NCBI RefSeq assembly: GCF_963966145.1
Contig: NC_091052.1
Span: forward strand, 13,950,001 to 14,014,000
Direction: 5' to 3'
DNA from: Tenebrio molitor
Taxonomy: Eukaryota; Arthropoda; Insecta; Coleoptera; Tenebrionidae
DNA length: 64,000 bases
The notes beneath the pieces are model-generated. The model had not been told where the DNA came from. It searched no databases and saw nothing but the letters and a program-made list of their open reading frames with translations. Of the stretch, positions 23,740 through 35,833 are shown in pieces. A program made the translations under genes and the position numbers. Within the stretch, counting starts at the first letter, position 1. Each line of letters begins with the position of its first letter.

Positions 23740-25290
23740 ATAACGCAGTTCATACTATCTCTGTTAGTATCAAATAATATAATTTAGAATGTCATTCTTT
23801 TATTTTTCAATTTTTCAAAAAATTTCTCGTTTCCATTTTGCTCCTCGCGACATTTCAGAATGTCCAAACTCTATACAAAATCTTTTGATTTTCTGATTTT
23901 TTCGAACACGTCCAAGAGCTCTCTTTTTTTAAAACAGAAGTCTGTACACTTTTTCAAATTTCTATAATGACCATTTTGTCAGTTCGTGACACTTCAAAAG
24001 GATCAATAAAAGTTTCTCACGTTTTTCCATTTTTTTATCCTTGAAACAAGACGACTCAAGATTTTTCAAAATTTTTTTACTTTCCACTTTGTACACTCAC
24101 ATCATTAGTGTCTGACTATTCTTATCACGTGAGATAATATCACAATCTAGTCAAAATCTTTTGACTTTTTGATTTTTATATACATTACATATAATTTTGA
24201 AATTATCTCGTTTTTCAAATTTTTGTATTTAGAATATGTTTTCATTTGTCAATTTTTCAAAAAATTTCGCCTTTCCATTTCGCTCCTCAATGTCCGAACT
24301 CTTCAAGCTAATGTTTTAAGTTTATACAAAATTTTCTGACTGATTTTTGTGAACACATCCAAAAACTGTCATTTTTTCTCAAACAGAAGTTTTTGTTGAC
24401 ACTTTTTCAAATTTCTATACTGACCATTTTGTCAGTTCGTACCACTTCAAAAGTATGTACTAAGAAAAGTTTCCCAGGTTTTTCCAGTCTTTTTATCCTT
24501 GAAATAAGACTCGACTCAAGATTTTTCCAGAATTGTTTGTTTACTTTCCACTTTGGACACACGACATTAGTATCTGACTATTCTTATTACATGACATAAT
24601 ATCGTAATCTAGTCAAAATCTTCTGACTTTGATTTTAGAATTTGGAAAATATCTCGTTTTTGAATTTTTTTATTCAAGTAAGTATGTATCTAATTATCAC
24701 TTTTTATTTTTGGAAAATTTTGATTTTAAAAAAAATTCGAAAATTTCTATTGACGATTTTGATAATAAGTCAAAGAAAAGATTTCAGGTGATAATTCAAT
24801 TCATGCTATCTCTGTTGGTATCAAATTATATATTTAGAATGCCATTTTTTCATTTTTCAATTTTTCAAAAAATTTCTCCTTTCCATTTAACTCGTTGCGA
24901 CATTTCAGAATGTCAAAATCTTCCGATGTTCTGATTTTGTTCGAACACGTCCAAGAACTTTTTCATTTCTTGCAAACAGAATTCAAGTCTTTGTAAACAT
25001 TTTTTCAGTTCGTGACACTTCAAAAGTACTAACAAAAGTTTCTCAGGTTTTTCCATTTTTTTATCCTTGAAATATCTAAGTCTCGACTCACGATTTTTTC
25101 AAACTCTTTTGCTTTGTGACTTCAGTGTCTGATTTTAAAATTTGGAAAATATCTCGTTTTTCAACTTTTTTATTCAAATATTTCATTTTCACTTTTTGTT
25201 TTTTGAAATTTTCAATTTGAAAAATTTTTCGAAAATTTCTATTTCGTGACGTTTTTGATGATAAATCAATAAAAGCTCAAGCCATAAACC
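23740..25290. repeat. Three-copy long tandem repeat, diverged
   Basis: Blocks recur in the same order. The first is 'caatttttcaaaaaatttc..ctttccattt', at about 23808, 24250 and 24858. The second is 'gtcagttcgtgacacttcaaaag', at about 23979, 24433 and 25009. The third is a stretch containing 'tctgactattcttat', at about 24113 and 24572. The outer phrase 'tcatactatctctgttagtatcaaa' occurs near 23750 and 24803. Spacing is about 440 and 610 bp, so unit length varies by internal gain or loss. No ORF is conserved between units, so it is a decayed non-coding tandem duplication. Confidence 0.7.
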
Positions 25291-28119
25291 ACAAAAGTAA
25301 TTTTGCAAATTTGTTGACAGTTCTTCGCCTTATCTTGCCTTCATCTTGCAACAGTAAATTTTTTAATGGCCCGTCTAATTTATGAGTAATAATTTTTGAA
25401 ATTAATTCTCAGCTTTCATCTTACTTAATCGTAGAAAAGCTCGCGGAAAGATCTGTTCGCGGTTTGGAAATATTCGGTCAAATGATTTATCGCCTGATAA
25501 TTAATAGCCCAATAAAACTGTCACGGGTTAATAATTATTAATATTCGATGTTGTTGCTCTCGGGGCCTCGAAAAATCCTTTCCGTTTTCCGGTTTCTCCC
25601 CCCCACCCCACTTGCCGTAATGGCACTATTGCGTTTTTCCCGTGCATCAAGTTAATCTGGCCGTCCGTCTTTCGCTCCGAGCAAACATCTTCTCTCCCGG
25701 TCCCGACTCCCGTCACTCCCGAATCCCATCAGACCTTGCGCTCGCCCATTCTCATCATCCTTTTCCTTTCTCATTTTCGCCATTCCCTTTCCCACCGTTC
25801 GCCTGATTTACCGGCTGCTACAATCTGCTCGACCCACACTCTGTGACGTCTATCCTTGCTACTCCTACGTCACCTGCCTACTCAACCTTAAAATATTGTG
25901 ACGTAAATGTAAATATGAAGATGTCGGATTTACGAGGTGCCGCCGGATCGTTAACTCACTACTTCTTCCTTCAAATTCCATAATTACGTCGGCTAACCCC
26001 CACAAAGGCCCAAACTGTCAAGAACTCCCAAAAAGTGTTAATCAAAAAATAAATAACTCAAAGAAAAACACAAATCAAGCATGACGTCATTGCTGATAAC
26101 TTCGAGTGTCGACTTACGTTGTTGTTTACACACGTGACAGGTGCTGACCAAATGGTTGTCGTTGATAAATCCATACCGCACCTGTCAATTACCTCGACAC
26201 AAACATAACCTAATGTCACAATTACATACTTGTATCATTAGAAATTATTTTCTTTTGTTATAGCAATAATGATTCATTGTTTCATCATTTCTTCGAAAAC
26301 AAACAGATTTCAAGAATGCTGATTTTTTTGAAAGCTGAACACAAATTGTTGTTTCAGCCAATCGCGTTGATCCTAGCAGCTGTGACGCAACCAAAGCGGC
26401 AACTTTGAAAACACTAGATTTGCGTTTTTCATATTTTAACCAGCAAATATTTTTTTGTTTGGAAATGAGGAAGAAATGAAGAATATGCAAGAAGAAATGG
26501 AAATGTTTTGGGACACTTTCTCGCCGCGAAAAATGAGCAAACAAGAAGCGATCATCACGACATTTTCACAATCGGTAATAATAATTTATTTCTTAGATTG
26601 TTGAAAGTGTCGTGAATGCAACCGAATGCAGCTTTCGTTTCGGCTGTACATGACAAGAATGCTAAACAGTTGTTGGTGATGGATTTTCTGGAAAAAATTC
26701 ATTTTAAAGAGAGAAAAGGGAGATTAGTTTCTCGACAACTCAAGTTTTTTTGCATGTTCTAAGCTCTTGAAACATCTCTAGAAACTTCTGAAATGATGTT
26801 CTCATCAACCTGTGGGTCTTCAGGAACCCAATTCTTGCCCATTTGACATCTTAAAATGTGTTGTTTTCTTCGAATTTTTGACTTGTCGCAGCTGTCAAAG
26901 CTTCATTTTGTTTTTTTTTTCCTGCAACGCTGGATTTAAATTTGGCGTCCTAAAATAGAGGTTGGGTCAAAATGGATATAATCAGAACCCAGAGTGGTTA
27001 ATTATTTTGTGGAGATTTTAATGTGCGATCAAGAGAGAAAATTATAGCAATAAAATAAAACCCGGCGAAACGGCAGAAAAAATCACTTTATCCATCAGGA
27101 AAAAATGAAAACATTTACATAACAACGAGCGAGTGATAATCCTATGGGAAATAAATTATCGCAATTCGACCATTAAACCGTGAGCGATAAGTCTCGAACG
27201 CAGCAAACCATCCTATCACTCCTTAAAATATTCAATTGATACGACGCTGACTTTATATTTTAATTAGTGAAAAAAATATGAATAAACAATTGTCAGAGGT
27301 GAACGACCGGTGCACTTTAATGGATTCGTACGCGCTTATCTCTGTTTAAATTAATTTAAATCGAACAGAATCGTTGTAAAATTTTCAGGTTTCGATGACA
27401 ACTTTCGAACCAATTTCACGGACAAATCGCCATCGAGCACTGAAAATCGGCCGCACTAAATAAAAAGCGATAAGTGCTTTTAATGTGACATCCACTTGCT
27501 GCATACACCGTGTGATTTATTATGAAGCATTCATTGGAGCCAATGAACCGAACGATCAGATTTTAACGCGCGTTAAAGCCCCTACAGATGATCTCATCTG
27601 GTCAGATCACCAGGAAAATCACGACTCTTATACAATCCTGTCAACAATATTATTATGCCCAAAATTCTTCAATGTAAATTTTTTGAAAAAAAAAATTGAA
27701 CACTGTAAAACCTTCTTTGACAAGATTTGCTACAACCTCTTTCCGAACCCATTCTTCGTGGTGGAATGCCAAGAGGAAGAGCCCCTGAGCTCTTTGATCT
27801 TGAATTTTCTTCTGAAGACTTTTACATTCATAGATGGTCAGTCTGGAAACTTTGGAACTCACTAGGTGCATGAAACCGGTAGCTGGTGTAATTTTACACT
27901 TCACTTAAGTTACTTTATGGGTTTTTAAAAGAAGTGGTGCGGTACATGCAATTATACAAGCGAGCGGTCATTTACTGCCGCCAACTCGATGATATTTGCA
28001 TCAAAGCTGGCCACCTTGCGGTATAAAACGCAACATAACAGATGCTGCCCCAGAAATCTAATTCTAGAGAGACAGTAGAATGATATCTTCTGAAAGTATC
28101 TCCAGAAAGAGTGTTGCGT
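25291..28119. other. No gene recognised
   Basis: Mixed sequence with a C-rich patch at 25590-25615 and several TGACGT half-sites near 25.85-26.1 kb. Frames of 99-126 codons (26245-26544 minus, 27485-27865 plus) have no recognisable domain. Confidence 0.35.
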
Positions 28120-28960
28120 AAAAAAAATGGAAGAAGAATTTTTTCGGAAGTTTGCAGTAGGTCCTAGACGAAAAATGGATTCAACAGGAGAGTCTCGAAG
28201 AGGTGTCAGAATCATCTTTCTAGATGCTTTAGTCAAGGTGTTATTGCTACGAGTATATCTATACATTTAAAGTTTCCAAAATTATTGACATTCTAAAAAA
28301 GTTACCTTTTCGAAAAACTATGAAGGGTGGGTTGGCTATAAAAAGAACTTTGGTGAAACGAACTTAATGGCGTCAAAAGCTCTATTAGCTTTAGCATTAA
28401 TTAAGCATTATGGAAAATTTTTCAAAAAAGTTACCTTTTCGACAATTTATCAGAGCTAGGTTCAAATGAATTGGTTGGAAGATATTTTACAGAAACGACA
28501 ATTATTTTTCTACGTGATCTATTAAGAGAGTTCTTTATAAATTACTAAAAATGTTCCAAAAGAGTTGCCTTTTCGAAAACTGTCAGGACCAAGTTAAAAT
28601 TCATTGGTTTATATGGTTTGGCATGGACGAATTCCAAGCAATGAAAATCATCTCTCGACATAATTTAGTTAGAAAGTAATGGCGATTAGGTACACTACAA
28701 TTTTCAAAAAAAGTCCAAAATTTTTCAAAAAAATTCTTTTCGAAAAGTTGCACACTGAAAACTAACTTAAAATAAATAGGGTGGGAGAAGTATTTTGCAA
28801 AGGCGAATCGAAAGGTGTCAAGATCGTCTTTTTACAGGGTTTAGTATTTAAATTTTCAAAAATTGCTTAAAGAGTTGCGCTGTTAAGACTAGTTTAAAAT
28901 GAATTGTCTGATAAAAATAGTTTGCAAAGACGAATCTAATAATGATCCTAGGTAATTTAA
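28120..28960. repeat. Tandem array of ~140-bp degenerate units
   Basis: About six units share a sub-block like 'ttcaaaaaagttaccttttcgaaaa' (near 28290, 28420, 28555, 28710 and, eroded, 28860). This is followed by 'aaaatgaattggttgg...' and then 'gtgtcaagatcatcttt..agggtttagt'. Spacing averages about 135-150 bp. The units are too diverged for an alignment by eye beyond these anchors. Such arrays in insect genomes are often old satellite or MITE-internal repeats. Confidence 0.65.
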
Positions 28961-31310
28961 AATGGAAGCTACGTGAAGGATCCAAAATTGTTCAAATTTT
29001 GTATTTCAGTTAAAAAATCGTATCGGGCGAATTCGGTCGAATTTGGCCTAACTAGACCCTACACCTTGGGTCTAATTTTGTTATTTCAGGATAACTGGTT
29101 CTAGACTCTTACGTTATGATGTTTTCGTTGGACGCTTTGATTGTTTTTTTTTGGAAAGAACTGTAACATATCTTTCACACTTATACAATATGAAACGTGA
29201 TAGCATCGGTCTCCGCCTCATTTTTTTATCAGTGGAGATTTCTTGCGATTGGTCGATCCACGTGACCGGCGATAGATCGATCCGATAAGTGTCCTAATTG
29301 AAGTGGCAAACTGGTCCAGATCGGTTCGAAGAAGAGGGATTTTTTGCGTTATCGCGTAGGCGTATCCGTTCAAAGGCCGTCGTTGCGTCAAAGAAGGATA
29401 ATAAAGAGGCGGTAAGAGCAGAAGTTAATAATTACGAGTCTGGTTGGCGGAACGTGCTAGATAAAGCAATTAAGTAATTGATAAACAACCCTTCTAGAAA
29501 GCGCGAACTTGCGCAGCTAGGTTCGTTTGTAAATGGAAGGACTGTATAAACTTTGTATCAAGTCCCGAAGTCCTGCCTCGCCTGGCTAAACGCCACAGGC
29601 CGTATTGATCTCCAACAAGGTTAGATCCCTTTGACACCACGCTCAGTATAGCCCTCTCCGTCCGACCACACAATCTCATACCTAAAAGTACACCCGGACC
29701 GCAATTGTTGGAAACACAAAACTACCGTCGAGAGTGATACAATTTCATCAACATAAAGAGCTCCGTCCTTGTCTGGACGTCATCCTCGAGCTTATCCGCA
29801 GAGCGAGACGATGAACCTGCCTGGGCCAATTTGTATTGAATGAAGAGCCCAACTCGAGTGTAACTCTGACAGCCGTTTGTGTATTCATCTTTGATCTTTG
29901 GTTAACAATCCGGGTGGTATTCGCTACGGTTGTGTATCAAACCCGTAATTTAATGGGGAACAACTTAACGTTTAATCAATCGGAATTGAATGGCGGGCGC
30001 TTCTTGAGCAACGCCGGCGAAAGCGTTTTCGGGAGGGACCTGGGGCAACACAATCGACGGATCTGTCGCAACGATATTTGCAACGATCGCCGTTTCCTGT
30101 AATTGAAACGTTCGATTGCAAAACTAACAACATAACTCGATCGTGCAACTCGTCCGCAGCTTTGTCTCGCCGCACCCGCGCCGTTATCTTTCAGATTTTA
30201 ATTTTGCCGCCAACATCACGTCAACAAGGGAGTCACGTGGCCCGGACGCCCGACGCTGATTCGTTCGCGTGGACCACGTGACCACGAAACGCTACTGGAG
30301 ACGCGGCGTTACAACGTTTGCCACCAAATCTCTCTTACTCGCGAACAGTACTGACTCACTTAGTGCTGGTACCCTTGTAAAAAATTCTTAAGCAACAACA
30401 CTTACATACTTGTTGTGTCATAACGGGATTCCTTGCAACTTCTTCAACAAAAACTTTTCAGTCACACTATTTAACAAATTGTTTCTGCATGAAAGAACAA
30501 ATCAATTAATTTACGTGAGATATGACTAACTTCTCATCAGCTTTACTCATCAGTCAAGAAAAAATTGTTCGCTGCTAATCAGACTCGGAAAAACCATGAT
30601 GTATTATTCTAGTTGAAACCCACTGACGAACTGTTAAACGTGTTAAAAATCTAAAAGCTCACGCTGACGATATGGAATCGATTTAGTACTTCACGATCTC
30701 GAAAAAATATTGAAATACTAGAAGCGATCTCTAGATCCAAAAGAGTAAAGAAATCAAGAAGTTGCCAAATTTTTTTGGTTTTTTGAACCCCTTGTGTTCT
30801 TGATTTTATCAGAAAAAATTCCCCCGGATTTTCTCGATGGGTTGGCCAACACGCCAACTGCTCAACACAAAGTAATTACGCTCAATGTCGATAATAATTA
30901 CTGGTTCGTCGAGGAAATAGGCTTGAAGAGTCAATCCAATTATGTTAACGAGTCGAAAAAAAAAATATTGTCGGGCGGTGGTAAGACCGATAAACACACA
31001 AACCTGAGCGTAGAACTAGGAAAGAACAATGAATTTAGTAATAAGCCACGAGAGAAAGTACACGGTGAAAGGAGGGTGGAAGGAGGTCAGAGAACGTCGA
31101 ATTGCGATGGATAAACACGTACAACGTTAGAGCAGAAGCCCTTGTGATACATATTAGCTGTCACAATTGCACAATTATAGAAACACTACCACAAAGACGG
31201 ATTGGCTGTTGTGATCTTGCACGTATGCACAGAGATTTATGACAGGTATGCATGCGAATGGTCCAACAACTTGGAGAACTTCTTCATCCATCAAAAAAAA
31301 TATTTTTTTT
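28961..31310. other. No confirmed gene; GC-richer patch at 29.5-30.3 kb
   Basis: The patch at 29.8-30.3 kb has open frames on both strands in the same codon register: plus 29836-30102, with a hydrophobic run near VTLTAVCVFIFD, and minus about 30130-29970. Neither has a convincing start or splice context. Two CACGTG E-boxes lie at 30234-30239 and 30275-30280. The flanks are A/T-rich with no feature. Confidence 0.35.
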
Positions 31311-31393
31311 TTGAAAGATTTCAAGTGAAAAAATTGTAAAACTCTTGAACAACAGACTACAGATGCCTCTCAATTCAATTCTCAATATGTACC

Positions 31394-31477
31394 TCTGGTC
31401 GGAACGAGCGGCGTCAGCTAGCATCTAGTGTTCCGCAGGGTGCTATCTTTGGTCCCATACTTTTCACAATCTTCCAA
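31394..31477 (+). pseudogene. Non-LTR reverse-transcriptase fragment, copy 1
   Basis: In one frame the segment reads SGRNERRQLASSVPQG and then AIFGPILFTI. This is the conserved reverse-transcriptase block usually written as GVPQGSxLGPxLF, in which the preceding S-G-R...R is also typical. Upstream the frame breaks within a few codons (YL, then a one-base shift). Nothing downstream gives the YADD box, so only about 28 codons survive. Confidence 0.75.
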
Positions 31478-31631
31478 ACTGTACCACTTTTGCGAAATTT
31501 TTAAACCTAGATCTTCATTTTTGAACTTCCTCACACATCCAAAAACATGTTTTTGAAAGATTCCAAGTGAAAAAATTGTAAAACCCTTAAACAACAGACC
31601 ACAGATGCCTCTCAATTCAATCCTCAACTTC

Positions 31632-31715
31632 TCTGGTCGGAACGAGCGGCGTCAACTAGTATCTAGTGTTCCGCAGGGTGCTATCTTTGGTCCCATACTT
31701 TTCACAATCTTCCAA
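31632..31715 (+). pseudogene. Non-LTR reverse-transcriptase fragment, copy 2
   Basis: Second copy of the SSVPQGAIFGPILFTI block, produced by the 242-bp tandem duplication. It differs from copy 1 by a few substitutions (QLA changes to QLV-type codons near 31660) and is equally truncated. Confidence 0.75.
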
Positions 31716-31790
31716 ACTGCACCACTTTTGCGAAATTTTGAAATCTAGATTTTGATTTTTTTGTATCTTGGTGTGATTGTCATAAATCTC

Positions 31791-34700
31791 GAATAGAAAA
31801 TTTTTGATTTAGATCTTTCGTGCAGTAGTCGACGCTTCTATCGTATCAAAACTAATGCCTGTTGGATTAACACGATTATAATAATTATCAATTAGGCGGT
31901 AACGAGCGATATTAAACGCTAATCCTTGCATAATTTTAATTTTTAAACGTTGTTTCCTCAAATCAAGATGTGAAATGTTATTAGCATTTCTTGTAGGAAT
32001 TTTAATTGCGCGATAATCTTGAACTTGATACTGGCTCGAGAAGCCATAAATCAAAAGTCAGTGTTAAATTTTATTTATGTGTGAACTCCTGTTGCCAAAA
32101 GCTGTTTGGTGGTTCTTCGACGTTGGGTCGTCAGTTGTTGGTAATCTCCATACAATCGTAAAGCCTTCTTATCCAATTTGGTATTATTTGGTAACGGCAC
32201 CGAAGAGATTGTTTGAATTGAGCGGTATAATTCAGTTAACTTGAGGCAGGGATGGGCCGAGGATCACGCCCATATCTAATCGTAGATTATAGATGATAGA
32301 TAGATGTTACCTGCCATGATTTATGACTAGCGGTCGGTGTCCACGCTCTTGCAGGTAGCCAAAGCTCTTCGTTTCCGCGTTGGCCAATTATGCACCTCAT
32401 GCATTAGCATACTGGCGAGCAACAATAGAACTCGTTGGCATTCGCTAGGATTTTTTCAGTAGTTTATCGAATTGTTTACCGTCCTTTATGCGAGTACTTG
32501 TATCTAATAACCGTGAATGTTCTGTATTTTAAGCACGTAAATCCAAGAGACAATAAACGTGCGTCTGGGCGGCCTTTGAAAAAGGTAACAAGTTTCCATG
32601 TATCTCCTTTGCGCTAGACATTTACACCTACGGCCCTCTCTTTTCTTCGGATGTACCAGCGGCCGAGAATTAAACAAGGATGTCTTCTGCCGTCACGTAA
32701 GTATTTGGAGCAGCGCTTCGACTTTCTGCACGCCACTGTTCCCTCTTAATCCGCTCAGGCGGGTTAGAAAGAGAAAATCCAAGAGGTGGTGTGGCAAGGT
32801 GAGAGCGATGCCACCACTGAGGTTGGGATCGATACAGAGAAAAGCAGAAGCGAGCACGGCCAGAGCTGATCACTGCATAACTCAAGCTTGTTGTTTTTTG
32901 AACCTGACTACAGATATCAAGCTCGTAGGAGTGCGATGTTGTCACGTTGGAATAAAGGATGGAAAAAATACAGAATCGTGGAAGGAGGCGAACTGGCGCG
33001 AACACTTGGGGAAGGATCCGCGAGGATTCTCCAAGATGACGCTCCTCTAAGCCGCATCCTGCCCGACCAACCGAAAACGATTATATCAATAATTACATTC
33101 GACCTTTCTGCAAAAATCTTTCAATGTTTGTTAACGATTGTTTGGTTTTTATCATCGGAGAGGCTCCCGGTGGCTTCGACAAGTGCAGATGAATATCGAA
33201 AACACGAACAGCCGACCAGAAACTTGCAAGGAGATGCACTCGGCAGGATAAACCACGGTAGTCGTGTAACAACAGTTTTTACCCAGAAATCAACATGGAT
33301 TTATCGGAAATTCCACCATTACGAGGACTGGGGGTCAAGACTTGCAGAATTTCCTCCGACAGCGGCGATTAGAAGAAAAATTAATTTCTACAATTCTACA
33401 AAGAGAAATAGTGTTGTGATCGTTATTATTATCATTATTATTATTATTACTACCTCTGCGATTGTTGCGGAATTGAATGAAAGACATTAGAAGTGACAAA
33501 TATTTTTTCTCCACGAGTATTAAAGAATGAATGCATTCTTGTTAGATATTCAATGAAAGAATGGTATCAATTCCACGCCCCGTGTTAGAATATACTGAAA
33601 TCCACGGCTGTCGACCAATCACACCCCTCGTATGATCATTCTACAACGGCAGATCGCCAATCGGATGCGTTTGTAAACAATAGTCGCGCATCGCGTAGCA
33701 ACCGCTAAACGAGGCACAATTTTAATTGTAAAATATTAAAAATCAAATTAATTTAATTGTAGGAATTTTCATCATTATACACTCATTGAAGAATGTACTA
33801 TTTGTGGTGAACTAATGAAGTAACCAAATTTTTTGGAAATTCTGCGAATACCAGAGAGGAAGGGACATCCTTGTGCTCTGTGGTCGCACGTAAATAACAG
33901 TTTTTTCGGTCAGTTCAAATGGGACACGTGAAGCACCACGTGACGTCTAATGAGAAAACGACGAAGACGAATTTATGTGGATAATAAAAAAATAATAAAA
34001 TGTAAAAGCGAAATATATTTGCGGCCGAATACTAAACGAGCACGCGAAAGAGAAGACAAAGCAAATTTAATTAAAAGTATATGTTTTTTCGAATGTTTTT
34101 TTTCTCTCATAAATTATTTGGTTCAGTAAAAGCCCGTTAATAATAAATCGCTAATAAAGAGGATGATGCATTCTTCATCGTCGGCAAAAAAACCGTCTCG
34201 TAACACGTTCGAAGGTTTATTTTGTGGAATATAGAATATGCTGTGCATATTTAAATATTATCGGCTAATTGATCAAGATTTTTTTGTACATTCCGCGTTC
34301 AGCGTTTAATTCTTCACAACAGAGTAACACCGCATAATTAAATAAAACACTTAGTTGGCAAAATTTAAATTTTTGAATACATTTCGTCGGTGTTGTTTAT
34401 TACCATTGAAGAAACAATTACAATGGGTGCCTCTTGGGCTGAACAAAGCGGTTTCCGCCATTGACTGCTCAAGGAGATGCTAAGGGCGAGCGTTCACCGG
34501 TCGCGTCGAAAAAACCGTCGCGAGATGCGTACATATAGTATATTTGTCCCTAACAGAAATATTAACTAAAATTATAAATCACTCCAACCAAAAACAGATC
34601 TTGAAGCACTCCACCCCGATAATTTATAGCAAATATTACTCAAATATTTGGACGCACCCAACGGGCAACGATGACCGGTTTCTTACCTGATCTTTACTTC

Positions 34701-35148
34701 AATTCTTTGTAAGTGTGATTTATCATTTTAGTCAATATTTCTATTAAGGATAAATATACTATACCTTAAATTTGTCGTCCTTCGAGTTGGTCGATCGATC
34801 GTCCAATTTAATTGTTTCATCTGTGTTACGACTCAATAAAGAAATGTTTTTCAAAGAGAATAAGTTATCGAATACGTGTACGCCTTCTCTTGTTACATCC
34901 AGTTGAAACAGGCCCAACCCTTGTCCTTGACACATAAATTCCTAATAAGAATGAAGGCATCCCTATCAAACACATTGTTTGTTGACCCTTTTAATGTCTC
35001 AAGCCGTCGATAAATAATTAATTAGGTGAAGTTTTATCGGCGATAACAATACGAGTATCGACTCCTCGCTTTATTTATGAATTCAACAAATTAGTAAACA
35101 CAAGAAGCAATTTCTGCCTGCTCGCATCATTTTAATTTTATGGAGCAA
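31791..35148. other. No confirmed gene
   Basis: Contains frames of 150 and 200 codons (32598-33050 and 32888-33490, plus) that start with ATG and TTG respectively and match no family I know. A possible acceptor/donor pair brackets 32620-32697 (..gcgctag / CAC|GTAAGT), but the 26 codons are not recognisable. A TTA-rich microsatellite lies at 33424-33451 and inflates one of these frames with an Ile run. The motif GCTAAGGGCGAGCGT at about 34489 recurs at 54978. Confidence 0.35.
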
Positions 35149-35152
35149 TTTG

Positions 35153-35602
35153 TGTTATAATCAACACTCAATTTGTCAGGATTCAAAAAACAAACTCAGA
35201 CCTCTTAATAATTCACTATATTAAGGACTCTTGCAAATCAGTACAAGTTACCAGATCTTAGGTCAAAACAAGAGTGTCTAAAAACTAACTAAAATCGCAT
35301 TTATACATCCCCTTTCTTACATCTGGCATCCATCTATCACCTCACTCACCCAACGCCCACACCAAATACACAAACCACATGCACCCGCAAAAGACCACAA
35401 CGGTCATATCAGTCCCAGCAAATTTACACACTAACCATAAAACATGTCAACTGTTTCTAACACCCATGGGAAACGCAGAGGGCTGTCTCAGATCTGTCGA
35501 CAAGTGTGACTAATGGACATTTGCCCTCGTTTCGCATAAGTGAAAACTACCACGGTCCTAACAAAACAAAAAAAGGAACTTATGTCTAATTAATCTGTAA
35601 CA
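35153..35602 (-). repeat. 3' LTR (450 bp)
   Basis: Downstream LTR relative to the minus-strand ORF. On the minus strand it begins TGTTACAG and ends ATTATAACA. It carries the same TATA box (minus-strand TATAAA at 35300-35305) as the 5' LTR, and no difference from that copy was noticed over the full length. Confidence 0.95.
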
Positions 35603-35620
35603 TTCGGCCTTTCCTGACCA
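35603..35620 (-). promoter_or_regulatory. Candidate polypurine tract
   Basis: Immediately before the 3' LTR the minus strand reads ...GGTCAGGAAAGGCCGAA, a purine-rich run in the position where Gypsy elements prime plus-strand DNA. It is interrupted by CC, so it is weaker than usual. A CTCGAGGACGAGAAC stretch just upstream resembles the 3' pol end of many insect Gypsy elements. Confidence 0.5.
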
Positions 35621-35833
35621 GTTCTCGTCCTCGAGAACAAAGGGACACATCACACCATCCAAACTACACAACACACACGCAATAGACAAAGTACATTCAA
35701 TATTCTATACCAAATACAAGTTATTATCTAAATCTAACACCCAATATCAACGACTCTATGAATTAATTATCCTAGGTCGGTAACACAACTTACCTAACTT
35801 AAAACATAACTAAAAGAAAGAACTCTCATATAA

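Larger units (their letters stand above)
31311..31790. repeat. 242-bp tandem duplication carrying RT scraps
   Basis: Two head-to-tail copies begin 'ttgaaagatt.caagtgaaaa' at 31311 and 31553, so the period is 242 bp. They agree closely up to about 31750, with scattered substitutions and a small deletion near the middle of copy 2. Each copy includes a non-LTR reverse-transcriptase motif (see the two pseudogene entries). The duplication therefore happened after retrotransposon debris had landed here. Confidence 0.85.

Noticed and set aside
23740..25290. CRISPR-like array of repeats
   Set aside because: Repeats are long, diverged and irregularly spaced in a eukaryotic context, so this is not a CRISPR.
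32598..33490. Two overlapping frames of 150 and 200 codons, one with a W..HLGKDP phrase faintly like a non-LTR RT linker
   Set aside because: The resemblance rests on a few residues, the longer frame starts at TTG, and its end is inflated by a TTA microsatellite.
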